A stretch of DNA of 10,638 nucleotides. It comes from Chloroflexi bacterium UBA4733. GTDB taxonomy: Bacteria > Chloroflexota > UBA4733. Both the position numbers and the translations under genes were made by a program. The stretch covers positions 1 to 10,638 of the forward strand of contig DHIZ01000330.1 of the NCBI GenBank assembly GCA_002404055.1, given 5' to 3'. Under the pieces are notes generated by a model. It was not told the origin of the DNA and ran no database searches. It saw nothing but the letters and a program-made list of their open reading frames with translations. Shown in pieces: positions 5,816 through 10,638 of this stretch (within the stretch, counting starts at the first letter, position 1; the number at the start of each line of letters is the position of its first letter).

Positions 5816-6112
5816 CAGATACGGCTCAGGTTGATAGCCCCCGTCGCGCCGGGGCGGACGGACATGCCCAACGTCGTGTACCGTCACAATGGTCGCTCGA
5901 TTGGCAATCCCTGCTTGCTTCGCAGAGACAATGATTTGCCGCCGGGCTTCCTCAGCCCGCAGCCACGTTTCCAAGAACGCAGCAAGCACCGAGCGTGCAA
6001 TCTGCGCCCTGGGCTGGCCAGTGACCACTTCGGCTTCACGCAGTTGGCGAGCAAGCGCGGATTGTCCGGCGAGGGAGATGTTGAGTTGCTCGCGCGTCGA
6101 CGTTTCGACCAT
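5795..6112 (-). CDS. Ribbon-helix-helix domain protein with a C-terminus derived from the adjacent element
   Basis: A 105-aa protein. Residues about 8-50 show a short strand (EQLNISLAG), helix A (SALARQLREAEVVTG) and helix B (PRAQIARSVLAAFLETW), which suggests a MetJ/Arc-type DNA-binding fold. A charged helix follows, then a Pro/Arg-rich tail without obvious structure. The last six residues (PRAPVH) and the first base of the TGA stop are read from the terminal inverted repeat at 5797-5815, so the original C-terminus has probably been replaced. The start at 6112 is preferred because GAGAGA (6119-6124) sits 6 nt upstream; ATG at 6118 would be too close to it. No toxin partner is visible. It may be a lone regulator, an orphan antitoxin or a decaying gene. 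Confidence 0.55.
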   Translation of the reverse strand: MVETSTREQLNISLAGQSALARQLREAEVVTGQPRAQIARSVLAAFLETWLRAEEARRQIIVSAKQAGIANRATIVTVHDVGHVRPPRRDGGYQPEPYLPRAPVH

Positions 6113-6136
6113 TGTCATTCTCTCGCAACCAGCACT

Positions 6137-6152
6137 GCTAGCGATTACTAGC
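6137..6152. promoter_or_regulatory. Short inverted repeat, possible operator of the ribbon-helix-helix gene
   Basis: GCTAG (6137-6141) and CTAGC (6148-6152) flank 6 nt, located 25 bp upstream of the preferred start at 6112. A TATGCT on minus (6170-6165) could be its -10 box. Ribbon-helix-helix proteins commonly bind such palindromes and repress their own genes. The match is short and may be chance. Confidence 0.3.
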
Positions 6153-6168
6153 GTCTTCCTGAAGCATA

Positions 6169-6179
6169 GCAGACCGCAG
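6169..6179 (+). repeat. Partial copy of the GACCGCAGTC repeat core
   Basis: The 11-mer gcagaccgcag is identical to the start of the 15-nt core at 9-23, 39-53 and 1831-1845. The following bases (cagcgg) resemble the continuation tcgcgg. No palindromic arms are kept, so this could be a decayed copy or chance. Confidence 0.35.
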
Positions 6180-6193
6180 CAGCGGTATCATCC

Positions 6194-6343
6194 GTGATAT
6201 GGGCGATCAATCACTTGCCCGAAGATTGGCGAAAGGCGCTGGTGCTGCAAAGGCTGGGCAAGCTCTACAGCGCCGAGATCGGCACGGTGCGCTACTGGGC
6301 CGCTCGGGCGTGCCGGCAGCTCGCCATCCTGCCTCCCCCTTCG
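6194..6343 (+). pseudogene. Remnant of sigma-70 family region 4
   Basis: The frame reads LPEDWRKALVLQRLGKLYSA, then EI, then GTVRYWAARACRQLA. This follows the region-4 pattern of ECF sigma factors: LP..wR.alvL.yleglsyaEI, then the recognition helix ending GtVr.wv.RA.rrL. About eight residues that normally lie between EI and GTVR (the turn and start of the recognition helix) are missing, and nothing of region 2 is seen upstream. The frame begins at a weak GTG and runs without a stop into the cupin lipoprotein, whose own start lies at its end. It is likely a deletion relic that happens to be open. An alternative is a fused leader peptide. Confidence 0.45.
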
Positions 6344-6784
6344 ATGGACCTGACGCGAAAAGCGACGCTGACCGCCAGCGCTCTCCTCCTGCTTCTAGCG
6401 ACGTCCGCCTGCGCGCCGACCTCGAGCGTCACCACCGGCACGCAACCGCCTCCGCCACGGTTCGTCTTCAACCAGAGCTTCCCCAGCGATAACGGCAACA
6501 TGCAGGTCACGCTCGACCGCGAGCTATACCCGCCGCATTACGCCGGCCTCTGGCACACCCACCCCGGCCCTGGCAGCCTCTGCGTGTTGCAGGGCACGCT
6601 GGCGGTGGAAGTCGCCGGGCAACGCAACGTCGTGCTGCCGGCCGGCTCATGCTGGACGGAGAAACCGGGTCTCGCGCACCGGCCCACCAACCAGAGCGAT
6701 CAGCAGGCCGTGGCCCTGTTCTATCTCATGGCGCCCGCCGGCCAGGCCCGCATCCTGGCAGCGCCGACACCGGCAGCACGCTAG
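6344..6784 (+). CDS. Cupin-domain lipoprotein
   Basis: A 146-aa exported protein. Residues 1-22 form a lipoprotein signal (basic MDLTRK, then ALLLLLAT) with the lipidated Cys at 23 (ATSAC). A Thr/Pro linker follows to about 38. The single cupin domain spans about 45-130. Motif 1 gives HTH (His71, His73); its usual metal-binding Glu is replaced by Gly, about position 77. Motif 2 has PAG (99-101), His112 and Asn116. Three of four metal ligands therefore remain, which suggests weak or altered metal binding and perhaps ligand binding rather than catalysis. ATG at 6344 is chosen because it starts the signal peptide; the open frame upstream is the sigma-like relic. No Shine-Dalgarno or TANNNT box is seen before it. 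A lipid-anchored cupin is uncommon. Confidence 0.8.
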   Translation: MDLTRKATLTASALLLLLATSACAPTSSVTTGTQPPPPRFVFNQSFPSDNGNMQVTLDRELYPPHYAGLWHTHPGPGSLCVLQGTLAVEVAGQRNVVLPAGSCWTEKPGLAHRPTNQSDQQAVALFYLMAPAGQARILAAPTPAAR

Positions 6785-6819
6785 CAGACAGGTGCTTCCG
6801 GTTCCACGGCCGCGCATAC

Positions 6820-6825
6820 TATGAT
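6820..6825 (+). promoter_or_regulatory. Possible -10 box of the amidohydrolase gene (TATGAT)
   Basis: TATGAT lies 35 nt after the cupin stop and 92 nt before the preferred amidohydrolase start. A poor -35 candidate, TTCCGG (6796-6801), sits 18 nt upstream. Confidence 0.3.
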
Positions 6826-6917
6826 TGATCCTGATCATCGGCAGACCAGGCAGAGAGAGGGAGTCAATGTCCAGCCCCCACATCATCCCCAGGGACGACA
6901 GTCGGAAGCGTGAGCCT

Positions 6918-8153
6918 ATGCCGACTGATCTGCTGCTCAAGGGCGGCCACGTCATTGATCCGCGCTACGGCCTCAGCGCCGTGCTGGACATTGCCATAAC
7001 GGACGGCAAGATACGGCAGGTTGCGCCCGACCTGCCGAGCAGTGAGGCCGGTCGCGTTGTAGATGTCAGCGGCTTCTACGTGACGCCGGGCATCATCGAC
7101 ATGCACTGTCACGTCTTCGCCGGCCACGCCCGCTCCAACCTATCCCTGCCACCGGCGCTCTCCACTTTCTCGGCCGGTGTCACCACCGTCGTCGATGCCG
7201 GCACGTCGGGCTGGCGCGACTTTCCGGAGTTTAAGGAACGGATCATCGACCGTTCTAAGATTCGCGTCCTCGCCTACGTCAACATCGTCGGTCGCGGCAT
7301 GGGCGGCGACTGGGAACACGATGTCAGCGAGATGCGGCCGGCGCTCGCCGCCGCCGTGGCCGCGGAGTATGCAGACATCGTCGTCGGGATCAAGACTGCC
7401 CACTATTGGGCCAATCGCCCCTTCGACGCGGCCCATCCGCCCTGGGCGGCGGTAGAGCGGGCGGTGGAGGCGGGCGAACTCTGCCGGAAGCCGGTGATGG
7501 TCGACTTCTGGCCGGCGACGCCGGAGCGCCCCTACCCGGAACTGATCCTGCAGAAACTGCGCCCGGGTGATATCCACACGCACGTCTTCGCCCAGCAGTT
7601 CCCGATCCTGGCTGACGACGGTCTGGTGCAGCCCCACATGTGGCAGGCGCGCGAGCGCGGCGTCATCTTCGACCTCGGCCACGGCGCCGCCAGCTTCTGG
7701 TATCGCAACGCAGTACCGGCGATCCAGCAGGGCTTCCTGCCGGACTCGATCAGCACCGACCTGCACACCGGCAACGTCAACGGTCCCGTCTTCGACATGC
7801 TGACGACCATGAACAAGTGCCTGAACATGGGAATGTCGCTGGAAGGCGTCATCGCCCGCTCCACCTGGGCGCCGGCCCAGGAGATCGGCCACCCGGAGCT
7901 CGGCTCGCTCAGCACCGGCAGCGTGGCCGACATCGCCGTCTTCCGCCTGGCAGAGAACGGGCGCTTCCCGCTGGTCGACTGCGGTAAGGCGACCCTTATC
8001 GGTGATCGCTCCTTGCAATGCGTACTGACCTTGCGAGCGGGTGAGGCTGTGTACAACCCGACAGGGCTGGGCCTGCCGACCTGGGAAGCTGCACCGGACC
8101 CCTACTGGTGGGACCCCGCGCGCATGCAATCGATGCGGCCCCACCGTCCGTGA
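6918..8153 (+). CDS. Amidohydrolase/deacetylase family metallohydrolase
   Basis: A 411-aa TIM-barrel amidohydrolase of the COG3964-like group, relatives of which hydrolyse N-acetyl or O-acetyl compounds such as acetyl-R-mandelate. Visible metal and catalytic residues are DMHCH (His63, His65), the bridging Lys in VGIKTAH (Lys159), HTH (His220, His222), GHG (254-256) and the catalytic Asp in ISTDLH (Asp281). VMVDFWP (194-199) carries Asp where some relatives have His. GSLSTGSVADIAVF is the usual C-terminal return of the beta-sandwich domain. The start at 6918 gives the family-typical opening MPTDLLLKGGHVIDP. ATG at 6867, with AGAGAGGGAG just before it, would add 17 disordered-looking residues; TTG at 6825 is less likely. 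It follows the cupin lipoprotein and is 21 nt upstream of the antitoxin gene. The true substrate is unknown. Confidence 0.88.
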   Translation: MPTDLLLKGGHVIDPRYGLSAVLDIAITDGKIRQVAPDLPSSEAGRVVDVSGFYVTPGIIDMHCHVFAGHARSNLSLPPALSTFSAGVTTVVDAGTSGWRDFPEFKERIIDRSKIRVLAYVNIVGRGMGGDWEHDVSEMRPALAAAVAAEYADIVVGIKTAHYWANRPFDAAHPPWAAVERAVEAGELCRKPVMVDFWPATPERPYPELILQKLRPGDIHTHVFAQQFPILADDGLVQPHMWQARERGVIFDLGHGAASFWYRNAVPAIQQGFLPDSISTDLHTGNVNGPVFDMLTTMNKCLNMGMSLEGVIARSTWAPAQEIGHPELGSLSTGSVADIAVFRLAENGRFPLVDCGKATLIGDRSLQCVLTLRAGEAVYNPTGLGLPTWEAAPDPYWWDPARMQSMRPHRP

Positions 8154-8161
8154 ATATATGG

Positions 8162-8167
8162 TACGCT
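8162..8167 (+). promoter_or_regulatory. TANNNT -10 box for leaderless antitoxin transcript (TACGCT)
   Basis: TACGCT followed by exactly 7 nt and the ATG at 8175, the same box and spacing as at 3822-3827. There is no Shine-Dalgarno sequence in the 21 nt after the amidohydrolase stop. Around it are spaced tATGG/cATGG steps that might serve for autoregulator binding. Confidence 0.45.
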
Positions 8168-8174
8168 GTATGGC

Positions 8175-8396
8175 ATGGAAAAGACGACCGTCTACTTGTC
8201 GGCTGCCTTGAAGGTCCAGTTGGATCGTGCGGCGCTGGAGACTGGCAGATCGGCCGCTGAGATCATTCGTGAAGGCATTGGACTAGCCGTCGCCCAACAG
8301 TCACCGCCGGCGCCAACTCTGCCGATCTTCGTGAGTGCCAATCCGCACTTTGTCGCACAGGTAGACGAACATCTGGTCGGTTTCGGCGAGCGATGA
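8175..8396 (+). CDS. VapB-type ribbon-helix-helix antitoxin
   Basis: A 73-aa protein. Its N-terminus has the strand KTTVYLS, followed by helix LKVQLDRAALETG and helix SAAEIIREGIGLAVAQ, the CopG/Arc-type ribbon-helix-helix fold that binds the operon promoter as a dimer. Residues about 43-73 (PPAPTLPIF...VDEHLVGFGER) would form the extended tail that wraps and blocks the toxin. Its stop overlaps the toxin start by 4 nt (ATGA), so the two are translationally coupled. The gene appears to have its own leaderless promoter 7 nt upstream, although read-through from the amidohydrolase is possible. Confidence 0.85.
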   Translation: MEKTTVYLSAALKVQLDRAALETGRSAAEIIREGIGLAVAQQSPPAPTLPIFVSANPHFVAQVDEHLVGFGER

Positions 8397-8818
8397 TCCT
8401 GATCGATACGGGCGGCCTTCTGGCGGCCCTCGATCCTCGCCAGGCTGATCACGATTTGGCAGCCAGAGTGGTGGTCCGACCGCAACGACGCCTCCTCTCA
8501 CCGTTCGTGCTGGCGGAGCTTGACTACCTTCTGGCGAGGCATGGTGGGCAACCGGAGGAGATCAAACTGCTGCGCGATGTCGGGCGGGGCGTCTACGAGT
8601 TGCAAACGTTCAGCCCAGCGGACGTGGCCGCCGCGCAGGCTATCATCGAGCACTACACGGATCTGCGGTTGGGCTTGGCTGACGCCTCGATCATCGTGCT
8701 GGCGCAGCGTCACCGCTGCTACGATCTCCTGACCCTCGACCAGCGCCACTTTCGTGCGGTGCTTGGGCCAGGCGGAAAGCCGTTCCGGCTCCTCCCGGCG
8801 GACGACAACAGCGCGTAA
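8393..8818 (+). CDS. PIN-domain ribonuclease toxin (VapC family)
   Basis: A 141-aa PIN nuclease, the normal length for VapC. The acidic active site is complete: Asp5 (LIDTGGLL), Glu42 (LAELDYLL), Asp97 (LADASIIVLA) and Asp116 (LTLDQRHF). Family members cut tRNA or rRNA with Mg2+ when free of antitoxin. ATG overlaps the antitoxin stop. The gene ends 44 nt before the converging sdhB stop, and no clear terminator hairpin lies between. The pair is intact and so probably functional. Confidence 0.9.
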   Translation: MILIDTGGLLAALDPRQADHDLAARVVVRPQRRLLSPFVLAELDYLLARHGGQPEEIKLLRDVGRGVYELQTFSPADVAAAQAIIEHYTDLRLGLADASIIVLAQRHRCYDLLTLDQRHFRAVLGPGGKPFRLLPADDNSA

Positions 8819-8862
8819 GCTCATGGTCTGTGGCATCCTGCGTCGCGTCGTCGGCCCGTCCC

Positions 8863-9624
8863 CTACTTCGCCGCCTTCTCGCTGCTCTTGCCCGTCGCCT
8901 TGCGCACGAACCAGCGCACCGGGTCGAAGTACTGGTCGGCCACTTTCTCTTTGATGGGGATGATGGCGTTGTCGGTGATGTGGATGTGCTCCGGGCAGAC
9001 CTCCGTGCAGCACTTCGTGATGTTGCACATGCCGATGCCGGCATTGTCCCTGGCGAAGGGGATGCGGTCCAGCGTGTCCTTCGGATGGAAGACGTAGTAA
9101 GCCAGCCGGGTCAGGTAGCGCGGACCCGCGAACGCCGCCTCCTTGTGGTGGTTGCGTAGGACGTGGCAGACATCCTGGCAGAGGAAGCACTCGATGCATT
9201 TGCGGTACTCGTAGAGACGCTCAACATCCTGCTGGTGCATGATCCACGGCTTCGTCGACTGATCGGCCTCGGAGGGCGTGAGCGGCGCAATGGTCTTGTT
9301 GACCTCGTAGTTCCAGGAGACGTCCGTCACCAGGTCTTTGATCAAGGGGAAGGTGCGCATCGGGTGGACGTGGATGTCCTTGCCGGCGAACTCATCGACA
9401 CGGGTCTTGCACAATAGACGCGGGTGACCGTTGATCTCGGCGCTGCAGGAGCCGCACTTCGCCGCCTTGCAGTTCCAGCGGCAGGCCAGGTCGCCGGCGA
9501 AGTGGGCTTGGATGTAGTGGATGGCGTCCAGCACCACCATGCCCTCGGTCACCGGCACCTGAAAGGGCTGTTCGGCTCCGCCCGAGGCGTCGCCACGAAA
9601 CACCTGGAAGGTGATGTCGGCCAT
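8863..9624 (-). CDS. sdhB: Succinate dehydrogenase/fumarate reductase iron-sulfur subunit
   Basis: A 253-aa subunit that passes electrons from the flavin of SdhA to quinone at the membrane. The N-terminal ferredoxin-like domain carries the [2Fe-2S] ligands Cys52, Cys57, Cys60 and Cys72; an extra Cys48 lies just before. The C-terminal domain has CIECFLCQDVC (Cys143, 146, 149, 153) and Cys200, Cys206 and Cys210-Pro for the [4Fe-4S] and [3Fe-4S] clusters. The motifs CIECFLCQDVCHV and CRWNCKAAKCGSC resemble the mycobacterial Sdh1 type rather than the enterobacterial one. It starts 3 nt after the sdhA stop, so the two form one operon. No membrane anchor gene follows, so anchors should lie upstream of sdhA beyond the window. 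Confidence 0.93.
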   Translation of the reverse strand: MADITFQVFRGDASGGAEQPFQVPVTEGMVVLDAIHYIQAHFAGDLACRWNCKAAKCGSCSAEINGHPRLLCKTRVDEFAGKDIHVHPMRTFPLIKDLVTDVSWNYEVNKTIAPLTPSEADQSTKPWIMHQQDVERLYEYRKCIECFLCQDVCHVLRNHHKEAAFAGPRYLTRLAYYVFHPKDTLDRIPFARDNAGIGMCNITKCCTEVCPEHIHITDNAIIPIKEKVADQYFDPVRWFVRKATGKSSEKAAK

Positions 9625-9627
9625 CGC

Positions 9628-10638
9628 TTATGCAGTCTCCTTGAGCAGTTCGGCCAGTTCCGGCGGCAGCGGCGGGATCGGCCGCGCCTCGATCACCATT
9701 GCGCCGTCGACGTTGCGCGCCAGGTAGGTCAGGCGCTCCTGGGCCGGGTCCTTGTCGGGATAGTCGAGGCGCCAGTGGGCCCCCCGACTTTCCGTGCGTC
9801 GGGCGGCGGTACGCAGAATTGCCTCGCCGATCGTCAACATAAAGTGGTCGTCGCGGGCGGTGTGCCAGCCGGGATTGAACATGCGCGAGCCTTCGACGTG
9901 TAAGTCCTTCGCCCGCGCCTGCAACCGCTGCAGCTTGGCCAGGCCCTCGTCCGCCAGCCCCTGGGTGCGGGCGATGGCGGCGTGCGTACCCAGGATCTCC
10001 TGCAGTTCGGCGTGAAAGAGGTAGGGGTTCTCCTGGCCGACGCTCTCGAAGGGACGCAGCAGCAGCGCCATCTCCGCTTCAATCTGGCCATCGTCCAGCT
10101 TCGCGGCACTGGTGAGCGTCTGGGCGAAGGCAGCCGCCGCTTCCCCGGCGCGCTTGCCGAAGACGAGGATATCGCCCAACGAGTTACCGCCCAGGCGGTT
10201 GGCTCCGTGCAGGCCGGCGGCGCACTCGCCGGCGGCGAAGAGACCCGGCAGCGTTGCCGCCCCCGTTTCTGCTTCCACGTCGATGCCACCCATGGCGTAG
10301 TGAATGGTCGGCGCGACTTCCATGCGCTCTTTGGTGATGTCGACATCGGCCAGGTGCAGGAACTGGTCGTACATGCTGGGCAGCTTGCGCTTGATGTAGT
10401 CGGCGCCGCGATGGGTCACGTCCAGGTAGGCGCCGCCGTGCTCACTGCCGCGCCCGGCCTGCACCTCCTTATAGATCGAGCGCGCCACCACATCGCGCGA
10501 AGACAACTCCTTCTTCTTGGGGTCGTACTCCAGCATGAAGCGCTCGTTCCTGGCGTTGAAGAGGTAACCGCCCTCGCCGCGCACCGCCTCAGTGACGAGG
10601 ATGCCGCGCACGCCCGGCGGCCAGACCATGCCGGTCGG
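9628..10638 (-). CDS. sdhA: Succinate dehydrogenase flavoprotein subunit, C-terminal part (runs off the edge)
   Basis: The last 336 codons of the flavoprotein that oxidises succinate to fumarate (or the reverse). The fragment opens with PTGMVWPPGVRG, then EAVRGEGGYLFN, holding the substrate-binding Thr and catalytic Arg region. TIHYAMGGIDVEAETGA carries the conserved substrate His. LPGLFAAGECAAGLHGANRL and then GGNSLGDILVFG form the FAD-binding return segment. The helical C-terminal domain follows (FNPGWHTARDDHFMLTIGEA, RRTESRGAHWRLDYPDKD). The frame stays open to the last base, so the true start is outside; the ATG at 10629 is internal. It is the promoter-proximal partner of sdhB, with 3 nt between them. 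Confidence 0.93.
   Translation of the reverse strand, partial: PTGMVWPPGVRGILVTEAVRGEGGYLFNARNERFMLEYDPKKKELSSRDVVARSIYKEVQAGRGSEHGGAYLDVTHRGADYIKRKLPSMYDQFLHLADVDITKERMEVAPTIHYAMGGIDVEAETGAATLPGLFAAGECAAGLHGANRLGGNSLGDILVFGKRAGEAAAAFAQTLTSAAKLDDGQIEAEMALLLRPFESVGQENPYLFHAELQEILGTHAAIARTQGLADEGLAKLQRLQARAKDLHVEGSRMFNPGWHTARDDHFMLTIGEAILRTAARRTESRGAHWRLDYPDKDPAQERLTYLARNVDGAMVIEARPIPPLPPELAELLKETA

Noticed and set aside
5516..5830. Target-site duplication around the 19-bp repeats
   Set aside because: The flanks (gccgacta on the left, cagatacg on the right) share no direct repeat, so either it is lost or the insertion involved a deletion.
6199..6492. ATG frame with TATCAT 7 nt upstream
   Set aside because: The translated product is Arg/Ala/Gly-rich with no fold signature and overlaps the cupin lipoprotein start; kept only as a hint of an older frameshifted start.
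7140..8144. Long minus-strand open frame opposite the amidohydrolase gene
   Set aside because: Antisense shadow of a high-GC gene; the plus strand carries all metal-site motifs and the minus translation shows no domain pattern.
8819..8862. Terminator between the convergent toxin and sdhB genes
   Set aside because: No stable inverted repeat or T-run could be found in these 44 nt.
8498..9199. Minus-strand frame overlapping sdhB and the PIN toxin gene
   Set aside because: Out of frame with the clear iron-sulfur protein and antisense to the toxin; repetitive Gln/His/Arg composition typical of a shadow.

Overview
The window is a GC-rich bacterial chromosome segment. Tat-type lipoprotein export, a mycobacterial Sdh1-like succinate dehydrogenase and start codons preceded by a TANNNT box 7 nt upstream (leaderless style) suggest a Chloroflexota or similar monoderm-like high-GC lineage. 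That placement is inference from protein style, not from a marker gene. No rRNA, tRNA or CRISPR array was seen.

Layout. Positions 1-280 hold a pair of REP-like palindromes, a near-consensus sigma-70 promoter (TTGACA-N16-TATACT) and a structured leader for an orphan lipoprotein solute-binding protein (281-1732). A 29-bp perfect inverted repeat of the same repeat family sits between this gene and a convergent phytanoyl-CoA-dioxygenase-like gene (1869-2741, minus). Divergent from that is an unrecognised 138-aa protein (2923-3339, plus). Next come a small membrane-anchored unknown (3361-3741, minus) and, divergently, a membrane-anchored NodB-type polysaccharide deacetylase (3835-4899, plus). Both of the last two appear to start leaderless from one 93-bp intergenic region.

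Positions 4900-6343 are a gene graveyard: a frameshifted ribbon-helix-helix gene, a membrane-segment fragment, a 3' remnant of an APH-like phosphotransferase, a palindrome-rich MITE-like element (5529-5815), a ribbon-helix-helix gene whose C-terminus and stop lie in that element, and a decayed sigma-factor region 4. Then come a secreted cupin lipoprotein (6344-6784), an amidohydrolase/deacetylase-family metallohydrolase (6918-8153), a VapBC-type toxin-antitoxin pair with a 4-nt overlap (8175-8818), and, convergent on the minus strand, succinate dehydrogenase iron-sulfur subunit sdhB and the C-terminal part of sdhA, which runs off the right edge.

Functionally the genes are mostly independent units: sugar or oligomer uptake, cell-wall or glycan deacetylation, a hydrolase, a toxin-antitoxin pair and a central respiratory enzyme. 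I did not find a clearly new multi-gene defence or metabolic system. The most unusual material is the structured repeat DNA: two architectures of long inverted repeats enclosing side hairpins, one of which has remodelled the genes beside it. The recurring TANNNT-N7-start promoters are also notable.
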